Assembly (NCBI GenBank): GCA_018432315.1
Contig: JAHDLB010000025.1
Coordinates: 124,001-188,000, forward strand
Length of the DNA stretch: 64,000 bases
Source: Anaerolineae bacterium
Lineage (GTDB): Bacteria; Chloroflexota; Anaerolineae; Aggregatilineales; Aggregatilineaceae
Direction: 5' to 3'
In this document: positions 43,215-52,298 of the stretch, in pieces
Numbering within the stretch: the first letter of the stretch is position 1
How the letters are laid out: each line of letters starts with the position of its first letter
The notes under the pieces: model-generated
The model's input: the letters and a program-made list of their open reading frames with translations, nothing else
What the model was told of the DNA's origin: nothing
Database searches by the model: none
Made by a program: the position numbers and the translations under genes

Positions 43215-44180
43215 TTACTGGTCCAGTTCCTGCCGTACCGTATCGACCAGCGCCGCCGCGTGCAGCTCGGCCAGCGTGTAGCACGGCCCCCCCAACCGGT
43301 CGGCGAGCAGTTGGGCCAGCCCCTGGTCGAAAGTGGCGTGCTCCATGTTGATCGTCACGTTGCGGATGTTCGCCTCGTTGATCTGGTCGGCGATGCGGTG
43401 GGCTTCGTCCTGCGGCGGCAGGTTGGTCATCGACACGTTTCCGGCGCCATCGGTGAGCAGGATCATCAGCGGCATCACGTCCGGGTGGCTGATCTGCTCG
43501 CGCTTGAAGACCTCCAGCGCCAGGTACAACCCCGCGGCCAGCGGCGTCTTGCCGCCGACGGGGATATCGGCCAGCGCCTTTTTCGCCAGCGTGACCGAAT
43601 TGGTGGGCGGCAGCACCAACTGCGCGCGGTCCTTCTGGAACACGATCAGCCCCACGCGGTCGCGGCGCTGGTAGGCATCGGTCAGCAGCGACATGATCGC
43701 GCCCTTGGTGGCGTTCATCCGCTCGGCGACGGCCATGCTCCAGCTCGCGTCCACCACGAACAGGATCAGGTTGGCCGACTTGCGCACGCGCACCTTGCGC
43801 TGCAAGTCCCCTTTGTGGATCGAATACGCGAGATGGTTGGCGTCGCGCTCCGGCTCGCGGCCCAACTGGTGCGGCGCCGCGGCGCGCAGCGTGGCGTCGA
43901 AGGCGATGTCGTCCAGCCGGTCGCCGGCGGGCCGCGCCTGGATGTAGCGCCCGTGCTTCCGGTCGGTGCGGGTCCGGCTGCGGCGGCCCGACACCTTGCG
44001 CGTCAGGCGGTCGAGCGGCGTGTCCAGGCGGCGCGGGGCGAATTCCTGGTTGGCCTCGACCTGTTTACCGCCTTCCCACCAGTACGCATCTTGCGCCTGA
44101 AAAACGTCCTGGGGCGCGGGTTCGGGCTCGCTCTCTACGACGTCGGATTCCGGCTGACCACTCTGGGTCAGCGGCTGACT
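43215..44180 (-). CDS. VWA domain of ChlD-type chelatase subunit, reached by -1 frameshift
   Basis: This frame is open without any start codon from the A8 run at 44180 down to a GTG at 43994. It encodes the acidic/Pro linker (SQPLTQSGQPESDVVESEP...) and basic segment that join AAA+ and von Willebrand A domains in ChlD/BchD. The VWA domain has the MIDAS motif 'DASWSM' (DxSxS) and 'LLTDGAGN'. Read as a -1 continuation of the AAA+ ORF it gives a protein of 687 residues, the normal ChlD size. Independent translation from GTG 43994 would give 259 residues without the linker. ChlD-type subunits form the AAA+ motor with ChlI to insert Mg2+ or Co2+ into tetrapyrroles; the large chelatase subunit is not in the window. 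Confidence 0.8.
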   Translation of the reverse strand, partial: SQPLTQSGQPESDVVESEPEPAPQDVFQAQDAYWWEGGKQVEANQEFAPRRLDTPLDRLTRKVSGRRSRTRTDRKHGRYIQARPAGDRLDDIAFDATLRAAAPHQLGREPERDANHLAYSIHKGDLQRKVRVRKSANLILFVVDASWSMAVAERMNATKGAIMSLLTDAYQRRDRVGLIVFQKDRAQLVLPPTNSVTLAKKALADIPVGGKTPLAAGLYLALEVFKREQISHPDVMPLMILLTDGAGNVSMTNLPPQDEAHRIADQINEANIRNVTINMEHATFDQGLAQLLADRLGGPCYTLAELHAAALVDTVRQELDQ

Positions 44181-44188
44181 TTTTTTTC
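44153..44188 (-). other. Predicted -1 recoding signal: A8 slippery run plus hairpin
   Basis: On the minus strand codons run GCG GAA AAA AAA GTC AGC CGC TGA, so the slippery heptamer A-AAA-AAA is in frame. Seven bases downstream the perfect 7-bp stem GCTGACC/GGTCAGC (44166-44172 with 44153-44159, loop CAGAGT) begins, and the zero-frame TGA lies within the stem. A -1 slip gives E-K-K-S-Q-P-L-T and continues into the VWA frame. Confidence 0.75.
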
Positions 44189-45277
44189 CGCGTCCGCGGG
44201 ATCGCTGGTCGTCTCCTGGACGACCTCGGCAGCCTGTTCGTCGTACTCCTCGCTGATCTGTTCCAGGCGCTCGCCCAGGTCGCCCTGGTAGAGCGTCTGG
44301 TCGGAGAACGGGCCGCGCTTCATGCGGTGCGGCAGCGCCAGCTCCGCGGCCAGCAGGATGTCGCGCTCGGTGATCTGCGTCCGCCCCTCGAAGGCGGCAT
44401 GCGCGCGCGCCGTCTTGAGGATGACGAGGTCGGCGCGGTGGCCGTCCACGCCCAGGCTGGCCGTGAGCGTGGCGATTGTGAACAGGTCGCGGCGGGTGTA
44501 TTCCACGTCCTCGACGATCCCCCGCGCGGCATCGATGCGCGCCGAGAGTTCCTGCTCCCGCGGGAGCCAGTCACGGCGAAAGTGCTCGGCGTCGGCGTCG
44601 AACGCGATGTGCCGTTCGAGGATCGCCATGCGCTCGCCCGCGTCGGCCAGGCCGCGCACGTCCACCGACAGCGCGAACCGGTCCAGAAGCTGCGGGCGCA
44701 GATCGCCTTCTTCGGGGTTCATGGTGCCCACCAGGATGAAGCGGGCCGGGTGCTGGAAGCTGATCCCCTCGCGCTCGACGACGTTGACGCCCATCGCCGC
44801 CGAGTCGAGCAGCAGGTCCACCACGTGATCATCCAGCAGGTTTACCTCGTCCACGTAGAGAATGCCCCGGTTGGCCGCGGCCAGCACGCCCGGATCGAAG
44901 TGGCGCTCGCCCTTCTGGATCGCCTTCTCGATATCGAGCGTGCCCACGACGCGATCCTCGGTGGCGCTCACCGGCAGGTCGACCAGGCGCGTCCGGCGCC
45001 GGGCCACGGGCAGTTCTTCGCCCCGCGCCAGCCGGTCGCGGCATTCGTCACACAGGCGGTCGCGCTGGTGTGGATCGCAGTTGAAGCGGCAGTCGGCGAC
45101 GACCTCGATATCCGGCAGCAAAGCCGCCAGCGCGCGCGCCGCGGTGGACTTGGCCGTGCCGCGCTCCCCACGAATCAGCACGCCGCCGATGCTCGGATTG
45201 ACCGCATTCAGAATCAGCGCACGTTTCATGCGCTCCTGGCCCACGATCGCGGTGAATGGATAAACGGTCTGTTGCAC
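44168..45277 (-). CDS. AAA+ ATPase, ChlI/BchI-like chelatase subunit (zero-frame product)
   Basis: A 369-residue AAA+ ATPase: Walker A 'IRGERGTAKSTAARAL', Walker B 'NRGILYVDEVNLLDD', and 'TMNPEEGDLRPQLLDRFALSVDVRG' (sensor 1 and arginine-finger region), all as in magnesium/cobalt chelatase I subunits. Four Cys in 'CRFNCDPHQRDRLCDECRDRL' may bind metal. The start is GTG at 45277 with GAGG upstream. The frame ends two residues beyond the usual AAA+ length, at a TGA inside the recoding hairpin, so the same gene can yield an I-like short and a D-like long product. Confidence 0.9.
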   Translation of the reverse strand: MQQTVYPFTAIVGQERMKRALILNAVNPSIGGVLIRGERGTAKSTAARALAALLPDIEVVADCRFNCDPHQRDRLCDECRDRLARGEELPVARRRTRLVDLPVSATEDRVVGTLDIEKAIQKGERHFDPGVLAAANRGILYVDEVNLLDDHVVDLLLDSAAMGVNVVEREGISFQHPARFILVGTMNPEEGDLRPQLLDRFALSVDVRGLADAGERMAILERHIAFDADAEHFRRDWLPREQELSARIDAARGIVEDVEYTRRDLFTIATLTASLGVDGHRADLVILKTARAHAAFEGRTQITERDILLAAELALPHRMKRGPFSDQTLYQGDLGERLEQISEEYDEQAAEVVQETTSDPADAEKKVSR

Positions 45278-45374
45278 GATGAACCTCGTTCGCTAGTGTT
45301 CTCTTACGTCAGCGCCTAGATTATAACGTAGTCCGCCACCTTGCGGCATGGTGAGTTTGACCAGCGGGCGCGCG

Positions 45375-46757
45375 TCACTGGCACGCCCCGACGCTGCTCA
45401 CCACGATATAGCCCTGAATCGTCTCCGCGACGCGCTTCTCGCCGATGATCGCGGACACGTTCACGTAGATGAGGTGCATGCCGGGATCGAGATCTTCGGT
45501 GTCGGCATACACCTCGACGGTGTCGCCGTTGGTCACCTCCGGCGGGTAGATCTCCACCTCCGGCCCGTTGGGCGGCACGGCGGCCTCGGCGGTCGCGGTG
45601 AAGCTGCCGGGGAAGCCGGAGTTGAGCACCTCGAACTCGCCCACCTTGATCGAGCCGGGGCAGTACGCGCCGGTTTCGACCGTCATGTTCTCGGCGTAGA
45701 TCGTCAGGCGCGGCAGGTAGTCGCTGGTGCGGCGCGGCATCGAGGCCACGCGCTGGAATACGGGCAGCGGCGATCCATCGCTGCGCAGCACGCTGAACCA
45801 GCGCATGTGGCTGCACGCGCCGTTCATGTCCGTCGGGTAGAGCGCCCAGTTGAGGTTCCACAGGAACATCGGCCCGGCCCAGGGCCAGTGACGGTCCGCC
45901 CACTCGAAGGCGCGCACCGTGTAATCGGCCTGGGTCTGGCCGGAGACGCGCAGCCACGCGAAGCCCTGGAAATCCGGATCGGTGTCCGAGCAGGTGACGC
46001 CGTCCTCCGCCGGGTCGCGCAGCCAGCCGAACTCGGTCATCCAGATCTGCTTGTCGACGATCCCGCGCTCCTCGAACAGCGCGCGGATCAGCTCGGCGCG
46101 GCGGAAGGTGAGCCGGTTGTAGGCCGGCTCGGTTTCGGGCGGCTCGTTGTAGCCGTACGGGTGATAGCCGAACGCGTCGAACCACTGCGCCGCGCCGTTG
46201 TCGAGCATCTCGGCGGCGTAGTCGATGTCGCTGATCGCGCCCCGGTCGCCCGTCGTGATCGTTGGGGCCAGCCCGCCCGACACGACGATGATGTCCGGAT
46301 TCACGCTCTTGATGATGGTGTAGGACACGCGGAGCATCTGGGTGAACTCCCACGCGTTCGGCCCGTGCGGCCACTCCATCGCCAGGTTCGGCTCGTTGTG
46401 GACCTCGATGGCATCCACGCCCGCCGCCGACAGCTCGACGGCCCGCTGGCGCACGCTCTCGCGGAAGGCGTCCCAGTTGCTCGGCCAGGGCAGGTCGATG
46501 CGAAACAGGACCCGCTTGTTCGCGTACCGGGCGATCTGCCCGGCCTCGTAGAGCTTCACCCAGTCCATGCCGAGCTGGTCCACCAGCGCCGGATCGACGT
46601 TGGTGTGCGGGCCGATATGGACGCCGTAGCCCAGGTGCGGCGCAGGCAGGTTGTCGCGGACCTGGGCGGCGGCGGGATGCCCGCCCCACGCGGGCCAGCC
46701 CACCCCGGCCAGAATGAGGATCAACAGGCTGTGCTGTATGAGTGTTTTGAGTCGCAT
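45375..46757 (-). CDS. Secreted clan GH-A-like glycosidase
   Basis: A 460-residue protein with a signal peptide (about 8-31, 'LLILILAGVGWPAWGGHPAAAQ'). A TIM-barrel region has the acid/base in 'IEVHNEPNLAMEW' and the nucleophile in 'IWMTEFGWLRD', as in clan GH-A families 5/39/53. A C-terminal beta-sandwich (about 365-460, 'GEFEVLNSGFPGSFTATAEAAV...') follows. It probably hydrolyses a polysaccharide outside the cell; the exact family and substrate are uncertain. A TATAAT box lies at 46764-46769, only 6 bases before the ATG, so the mRNA may be leaderless. Confidence 0.78.
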   Translation of the reverse strand: MRLKTLIQHSLLILILAGVGWPAWGGHPAAAQVRDNLPAPHLGYGVHIGPHTNVDPALVDQLGMDWVKLYEAGQIARYANKRVLFRIDLPWPSNWDAFRESVRQRAVELSAAGVDAIEVHNEPNLAMEWPHGPNAWEFTQMLRVSYTIIKSVNPDIIVVSGGLAPTITTGDRGAISDIDYAAEMLDNGAAQWFDAFGYHPYGYNEPPETEPAYNRLTFRRAELIRALFEERGIVDKQIWMTEFGWLRDPAEDGVTCSDTDPDFQGFAWLRVSGQTQADYTVRAFEWADRHWPWAGPMFLWNLNWALYPTDMNGACSHMRWFSVLRSDGSPLPVFQRVASMPRRTSDYLPRLTIYAENMTVETGAYCPGSIKVGEFEVLNSGFPGSFTATAEAAVPPNGPEVEIYPPEVTNGDTVEVYADTEDLDPGMHLIYVNVSAIIGEKRVAETIQGYIVVSSVGACQ

Positions 46758-46799
46758 GGGCTCATTATAAACCAGAACAAATCCGGTGCGAACGGTCGG

Positions 46800-46828
46800 T
46801 TGCCGGGCAGGGGGCAGTGCGTTATAGT
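46800..46828 (+). promoter_or_regulatory. Sigma-70-type promoter for the DPM1-like gene
   Basis: TTGCCG (46800-46805) and TATAGT (46823-46828), spacer 17, about 49 bases before the ATG at 46877. Confidence 0.55.
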
Positions 46829-46876
46829 GTTAGCCTCAAGACTGTGTTGACGATCCTTGCGACGGAGCGAGGCATA

Positions 46877-47647
46877 ATGAAGGTAATGGTGATCCTGCCG
46901 ACCTACAACGAGGCAGAGAATCTCGAAACGATGATCAACGCGCTGTTCGCGCTGCCCGTGCCGGACCTGTCGGTGCTGGTCGTGGACGACAATTCGCCGG
47001 ACGGCACCGGGCAGATCGCGGACGAACTCGCCCAGAAACATCCCGACCGGGTCGCGGTCATGCACCGCGCCGGCAAGCTCGGCCTGGGGACGGCGTACAT
47101 CCAGGGATTCCGCGAAGCATTCGCGCGCGGCGCCGACTACATCCTGCAAATGGACTGCGACTTCTCGCACGATCCGAAATACATCCCGCAGATGATCGAA
47201 CGGCTGGACACCTGCGACTGCGACATCGTGATCGGCTCGCGCTATGCGAAGGGCGGCAAGCTCGACGAGACGTGGAGCTTCTTCCGCAAGCTGCTGAGCT
47301 GGTGGGCCAACAGCGTCTACGTCCGCCTGATCCTGGGCGAAAAACTGCGCGACGCGACGGGCGGCTTTCGCCTCTGGCGGCGCGAGGTGCTGCAGGGTAT
47401 GGACCTCGACCGCATTCGCTCCAACGGCTACGTCTTCCAGGTCGAGACCATCTACGTGGCCGAAAAACTGGGCTACAAGGTGGACGAAATCCCGATCTAT
47501 TTCGCGGACCGGCGCCAGGGCCAGTCAAAGATGAGCTTCAAGATCCAGTTGGAAGCGGCGCTGCGCGTGTGGCAGGTCTGGCTGCGCCACCGCCACCTGA
47601 AGCCCAGCATGCGCCTGCCCGTGCCGGACCAGCAGCCGGCGGCGTGA
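46877..47647 (+). CDS. GT2 polyprenol-phosphate mannosyltransferase-like (DPM1-like)
   Basis: A 256-residue GT-A enzyme with 'VILPTYNEAENLETMINAL', 'VVDDNSPDGTGQIADEL', the metal-binding 'QMDCDFSHDPKYIPQMIE', and 'DATGGFRLWRREVLQGMDLDRIRSNGYVFQVE'. This is the dolichol/polyprenol monophosphomannose synthase pattern. There is no membrane domain, so it is the soluble DPM1 form. It would make polyprenyl-phosphate-mannose (or glucose), the donor used by the GT-C enzymes encoded elsewhere in the window. ATG at 46877 is chosen with GAGG upstream. Confidence 0.9.
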   Translation: MKVMVILPTYNEAENLETMINALFALPVPDLSVLVVDDNSPDGTGQIADELAQKHPDRVAVMHRAGKLGLGTAYIQGFREAFARGADYILQMDCDFSHDPKYIPQMIERLDTCDCDIVIGSRYAKGGKLDETWSFFRKLLSWWANSVYVRLILGEKLRDATGGFRLWRREVLQGMDLDRIRSNGYVFQVETIYVAEKLGYKVDEIPIYFADRRQGQSKMSFKIQLEAALRVWQVWLRHRHLKPSMRLPVPDQQPAA

Positions 47648-47713
47648 AACCGCCCGACTAACCGGCAACTCGCGGGTGCCTCAGCGCCACCGCCAGCCTA
47701 GCGGAGCCGTGTC

Positions 47714-50700
47714 TTGCGGATCAAAACCATCCTCCCCGACCTCGTGATTGTGGCAGGGCTGTTGCTTCTGCCACTGTTGTTTTTCGCCCCGGTGACGCTC
47801 GGCAGCCGGACGCAGATCCCCGCCGACAACCTGTACCAGTTCCAGCCGTGGCTCAGCGCGCGCGACGCGGTGGGCGCCCCGGACGTGCCGCACAACGGGC
47901 TGTTGTCCGACCTCGTGCTGCAAAACTTCCAGTGGAAAACCTTCATCCGCCGCAGCCTGTCGGACGGCGTGATCCCGCTGTGGCAAACCGAGCAGTTCGC
48001 CGGGACGCCCTTCCTGGCGGCGGGGCAGCATTCCGCGCTCTACCCGTTCAGCCTGATCTACACCATCCTGCCACTGCCGCGCGCCTATGGCTGGTTCACG
48101 ATCAGCCAGTTGTGGCTGGCCGGGGCGCTGATGTACGTGTTCGTCCGCGGGATCGGGCTGGGCCGCGCAGCGGGCGCGGTGGCCGGAGTCGCCTACCAGT
48201 TCAGCACGTTCTTCATCCTCAGCGTCGTCTTCCCGATGATGATCGCGGGCGCGGCGTGGCTGCCGCTGCTGCTGCTCATGATCGAGTTCGCCATCCGGCG
48301 GCGACCTCTGCGCGGCGACCGGCCCGCCACCGTCCCCTGGATCGCGCTGGGGGCCATCGCGCTGATGATGAACATCTTCGCCGGGCACGTCGAGATCACG
48401 TACTACACGCTGATCGTGATGGCCTATTATGCGGCGGCGCGGCTGGGCTGGCTGTGGTGGCGGGATCGTGGCGGCTGGCGGCGGCTGGCTCGCCCGGCGG
48501 CCTCGCTGCTCGTCATGGTGGCGCTGGGGCTGGGCCTCGGCGCGGCGCAGTTCATCCCGCTCTACGAGCTGGGCACGCGCAACTTTCGCGAAGACGCCGC
48601 CGATCTCGACACCGTGCGGAGCTGGGCTTTCCCGGCGCGGCACGTCGCCAAGTTCCTGATCCCCAACGTCTACGGCAACCCGGCCCACCACGCCTACCGC
48701 GACGTCTTCACCGGCGAGCGCGTGGCCCACGACTGGGCGCGCCCGTGCGATTGGTGCCCGGATGGGGTCGAGCGCGTGACGGATACCGCGTTCGGCATCA
48801 AGAACCACGTCGAGGGCGGGGCGTACGTGGGCATCCTCACGCTGGCGCTGGCCGCGATCGGCCTGCTGGCGCGGCGGGGTCCCGGCCCGGACGAGCGCAG
48901 CGAGCGCGACGATTCCGATCCGCCGTTCCGCGCAATCTTCGCCGTCCTGGGCGCGGTCGCGGCGACATTCGCCTTCGGCCTGCCCACCTACGCCGTGCTG
49001 TACCACGCCTTTCCCAACATCAACCAGCTTCACACGCCGTTCCGCTGGGTGTGGCCGCTGACGTTTTGCGCGGCGGTTCTGGCCGCGTTCGGCGTCGAGG
49101 CGCTCGCCCGCGCCCGCCAGCCGGGCGCCCCGCGTTGGAACATCCGGCTGATCCGCGCCGCCGGCCTGGGACTCGTCGCGGCGGGCGTCGTCGTGACGGG
49201 TGGGCTGCTGCTCAGCCGCGCCGCCTTCGGGACGTTCGAGCCGCTGGTCGAGCGGGTCTTCGAGGGACTGACCGGGGCCGACCGGGCCTTCCCCGACGCG
49301 CACAGCTTCTACAGCTACCAGTTCTGGAACGTGTTGATCTTCGGGATTGTGCTGCTGGCATCCGGCGCGGTCGTCCTGCTGGGCCGGGCGCGGTGGGTGC
49401 TGCCGCGCCGCCTGGGGCGCGCGCCGCTGTGGGCGGCGGGCGCGGTGGCCGTGATCGCGGTCGACCTGATGATCGCCGGGTGGGACTTCAACCCGTCGGC
49501 GGACCCGGCCTGGCTCGACTACACGCCGGAGTCGGTGACGTGGCTCCAGGCCAAACAGGCCGAGGGCGTCCCCTTCCGCTACACGACGGTCAACTTCGGC
49601 AAGGCGCCGCTGCACGCCAACAGCACGTGGCGCTATGGCCTGCACGACGTGCGCGGCTACGACAGCATGATCCCCCGGCAGTACGCCGACTACATGGAAC
49701 TGATCGCGCCGCAGGGCGAGCTGCAGTTCAACCGCATCGCGCCCGTGCAGTGGGACGATACCGCCGCGCTGGCGTCGCCGCTGCTGGACCTGCTCAACGT
49801 GCGCTACATCGTCGCCGATTATGTGGTCGAGGATGCCGGCTCACTGGGCCTGGACGAAGTGTACGTCGATGGCGCGGTCCGCATCTACGAAAACCGGGAC
49901 GCGCTGCCGCGCGCGTACACCCTGCCCTACACCGATCTCACCGAGGAGCAGTGCGGCGCCACCCCGGACGACTTCGCGACCATCGTCACCAGCCCGGATT
50001 TCGCCGCCGACCCGCGCCGCGTGGTGATCGAAGGTTTCCCCGATGCCGACGACTGCGAGCTGGTCTATCACTGGCCGGAGCCTGAACACGAGGCAGACCC
50101 GGTCGCCGCGCAGATCACGAATTACGGCGCGATCGAGGTCATCGTGGCGCCGGAGGTCGACGCCGAGTCGTGGCTGGTGCTGGCCGACAGCTACTATCCC
50201 GGCTGGAAGGCGTTCATCCGCCCGCAGGGCAGCGGCGAGGATGCCGAAGAACAGGTCGACATTCACCTGGTCAACGGCAACTTTCGCGGCGTGCGCGTGC
50301 CGCCCGGCGCGTGGATCGTCCGCTTCCGCTACAGCCCGCCGAGCTTTCAGATCGGCGCGTTCGGCTCGTTCCTCAGCGGGATGCTGATCATCTTCATGCT
50401 GATGTTGTGGCTGTGGCGCCGCTTTTACCGCGAGGACGCCGAGGGCGACAGCGCCAGGCGCATCGCCAAGAACAGCCTCGCGCCGATCATCCTCAACCTG
50501 TTCAACCGCGGGATCGACTTCGCCTTCGCGTTCATCATGCTGCGCATCCTCGGCCCGGCGGACGCGGGAATCTACTATTACGCGATCGTGATCTTCGGCT
50601 GGTTCGACATCCTGACCAACTTCGGCCTGAACACCTTCCTCATGCGCGAAGTGGCCCGCAACCGCGCGGAGGCGGGCCGCTACTTGCTCAACAGCACGGT

Positions 50701-51928
50701 GTTGCGGCTGGGGCTGGCGGTGGCGGGCGTGCCGCTGCTGATCGCGTTTCTGGCGGCGCGGCAGGCGACGGTCGATCCCCCACTCGAAACGCAGGCCATC
50801 GCAGCGATCGTCCTGCTGTATGTGGGGCTGCTGCCCAACAGCATCAGCACCGGGCTGACGGCCCTGTTCTACGGGTTCGAGAAGGCCGAATTTCCCGCCG
50901 CGATCACGACCGTGAGCACCATCGTCAAGGTGACGCTCGGGCTGGCGACGCTGCTGCTCGGCTGGGGCGTGGTCGGGCTGGCGGGCGGCGCGGTCGTCAC
51001 CAACCTGGTGACGTTCGCCGTGCTGGCCCTGCTGGCGCGCCCGCTGGTGGGCGATTTTTTCCAGAAGCCGGACGGGCGCGTCATGCGGCACATGATGGGC
51101 GAGAGCTGGCCGCTGATGCTCAACCACCTGCTGGCAACGGTCTTCTTCAAGATCGACATCGTGCTGATGGAAGCCATCAACGGCAACACCGTCGTCGGGC
51201 AGTATTCGACCGCCTACAAGTGGCTCGACGCGCTGAACATCATCCCGGCGTTCCTGACGATGGCGCTGCTGCCGGTCATGGCGCGGCAGGCCCACGCGGA
51301 CCGGCCCGGACTGCGGCGCAATTACACGCTGGCGGTCAAGCTGCTGTTCATGACGGCGGTGCCGATCGCGGTGGTGACGACGTTCATCGCCGAGCCGCTG
51401 ATCCGCGTGCTGGGCGGCGCGGAATACCTGCCGGCGGGCGGCATCGCGCTGCGGATCATGATCTGGAGCATCCTCATCGGCTGGATCAACAGCGTGACCA
51501 ACTACGTGATCGTGGCGCTGGATCGCCAGCGCACGCTGACCTTCGCCTTTGCGATCGGCGTGGCGTTCAACGTCATCACGAACCTGATCCTGCTGCCGGT
51601 TTACAGCTACCGCGCGGCGGCGGTCACGACTATATTCTCGGAACTCACGCTGATGCTGGCTTTCGGCTGGATCATCCGGCAGGAGATCGGCGGCATGCAG
51701 TGGCCGCGCGCGCTGTGGCGCCCGGCGCTGGCGGGGGGCGTGCTGCTGGCGCTGTTGGGCGTGTTCTGGCAGTTTTCACCCGCTCTGGGGCTGCTCCTGT
51801 CGCCGGTGATATACGGCGCGGTGGTGCTGGGGCTGCGCCCGTTCGGCCCGGACGAGCTGGCGCGCATCGCGCCGCTGCTGCCGGGGCGGCTGCGCCCGCG
51901 CGCCGTCCCCCTGCGCGAGGGGCGGTAG
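47714..51928 (+). CDS. YfhO-like membrane protein fused to a Wzx-type flippase
   Basis: A 1404-residue protein. Residues 1 to about 905 resemble YfhO-family (GT-C-like) proteins: a first helix, 'IPADNLYQFQPWLSARDAVG', about 12 helices and an extracytoplasmic domain with 'YYPGWKAFIRPQGSGEDAEEQVDIHLVNGNFRGVRVPPGAWIVRFRYSP'. From about 912 ('AKNSLAPIILNLFNRGIDFAFAFIMLRILGPADAGIYYYAIV') to 1404 is a complete polysaccharide-flippase (Wzx/MATE-like, about 12-14 helices). The frame is continuous with no stop at the junction. It may couple glycosylation with lipid-linked sugar export. The start is TTG at 47714 with GGAG upstream. Confidence 0.82.
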   Translation: MRIKTILPDLVIVAGLLLLPLLFFAPVTLGSRTQIPADNLYQFQPWLSARDAVGAPDVPHNGLLSDLVLQNFQWKTFIRRSLSDGVIPLWQTEQFAGTPFLAAGQHSALYPFSLIYTILPLPRAYGWFTISQLWLAGALMYVFVRGIGLGRAAGAVAGVAYQFSTFFILSVVFPMMIAGAAWLPLLLLMIEFAIRRRPLRGDRPATVPWIALGAIALMMNIFAGHVEITYYTLIVMAYYAAARLGWLWWRDRGGWRRLARPAASLLVMVALGLGLGAAQFIPLYELGTRNFREDAADLDTVRSWAFPARHVAKFLIPNVYGNPAHHAYRDVFTGERVAHDWARPCDWCPDGVERVTDTAFGIKNHVEGGAYVGILTLALAAIGLLARRGPGPDERSERDDSDPPFRAIFAVLGAVAATFAFGLPTYAVLYHAFPNINQLHTPFRWVWPLTFCAAVLAAFGVEALARARQPGAPRWNIRLIRAAGLGLVAAGVVVTGGLLLSRAAFGTFEPLVERVFEGLTGADRAFPDAHSFYSYQFWNVLIFGIVLLASGAVVLLGRARWVLPRRLGRAPLWAAGAVAVIAVDLMIAGWDFNPSADPAWLDYTPESVTWLQAKQAEGVPFRYTTVNFGKAPLHANSTWRYGLHDVRGYDSMIPRQYADYMELIAPQGELQFNRIAPVQWDDTAALASPLLDLLNVRYIVADYVVEDAGSLGLDEVYVDGAVRIYENRDALPRAYTLPYTDLTEEQCGATPDDFATIVTSPDFAADPRRVVIEGFPDADDCELVYHWPEPEHEADPVAAQITNYGAIEVIVAPEVDAESWLVLADSYYPGWKAFIRPQGSGEDAEEQVDIHLVNGNFRGVRVPPGAWIVRFRYSPPSFQIGAFGSFLSGMLIIFMLMLWLWRRFYREDAEGDSARRIAKNSLAPIILNLFNRGIDFAFAFIMLRILGPADAGIYYYAIVIFGWFDILTNFGLNTFLMREVARNRAEAGRYLLNSTVLRLGLAVAGVPLLIAFLAARQATVDPPLETQAIAAIVLLYVGLLPNSISTGLTALFYGFEKAEFPAAITTVSTIVKVTLGLATLLLGWGVVGLAGGAVVTNLVTFAVLALLARPLVGDFFQKPDGRVMRHMMGESWPLMLNHLLATVFFKIDIVLMEAINGNTVVGQYSTAYKWLDALNIIPAFLTMALLPVMARQAHADRPGLRRNYTLAVKLLFMTAVPIAVVTTFIAEPLIRVLGGAEYLPAGGIALRIMIWSILIGWINSVTNYVIVALDRQRTLTFAFAIGVAFNVITNLILLPVYSYRAAAVTTIFSELTLMLAFGWIIRQEIGGMQWPRALWRPALAGGVLLALLGVFWQFSPALGLLLSPVIYGAVVLGLRPFGPDELARIAPLLPGRLRPRAVPLREGR

Positions 51929-51938
51929 GGCCGCGCGG

Positions 51939-52139
51939 TCAGTCCTCGCCGGGGTCCTCGAGCGAGCGTTTCTTCTTTTTCTTTCTGCCGCCGTTTCCTG
52001 ATTCCATCGCCGCGCCGATGGCGACGCCGAAAACCAATCCCAGCGCGGCATTGCCAAACAGCACCGTCCCCATGATCACGCCGATGACCATCCCCACCGC
52101 CAGGCCACCGACCGATGTGGTGTCGGTTCGTTTTCCCAT
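51939..52139 (-). CDS. Small glycine-rich membrane protein
   Basis: A 66-residue protein with one or two glycine-zipper helices ('GGLAVGMVIGVIMGTVLFGNAALGLVFGVAIGAAME') and a basic KKKKK tail. GGAGAAAG precedes the ATG. The function is unknown; such small proteins often oligomerise in the membrane. Convergent with the flippase fusion. Confidence 0.55.
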   Translation of the reverse strand: MGKRTDTTSVGGLAVGMVIGVIMGTVLFGNAALGLVFGVAIGAAMESGNGGRKKKKKRSLEDPGED

Positions 52140-52159
52140 GCGACTTTCTCCGCTATAAC

Positions 52160-52184
52160 AAAGTCCAACCCGCGTTGGACTTTT
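52160..52184. terminator. Hairpin terminator AAAGTCCAAC/GTTGGACTTT
   Basis: A perfect 10-bp stem with a 4-base loop and T-rich flanks in both directions (TTTTC on plus). On the minus strand it ends the transcript of the 52299-52628 gene before the small membrane protein. Confidence 0.65.
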
Positions 52185-52298
52185 CTGCTGTTCTATCTTG
52201 TTATACGTGAAGACCTGCTTGGGGTTTCAGCAAACGGAAGCACGGCCAACCTTGCGGTTGCCGTCAGCAGGCCGGCGTGGGCGGGTTTAGCCGGTGAG

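Noticed and set aside
44180-44187. Frameshift between AAA+ and VWA domains as a simple sequencing error
   Set aside because: Cannot be excluded without reads, but the hairpin at the ideal 7-base spacing and the known recoding in chlD genes make a programmed event more likely.
47681-49645. 654-codon minus-strand open frame within the YfhO-flippase gene
   Set aside because: Shadow of the membrane protein gene; composition is Arg/Pro/Gln-rich with no motif.
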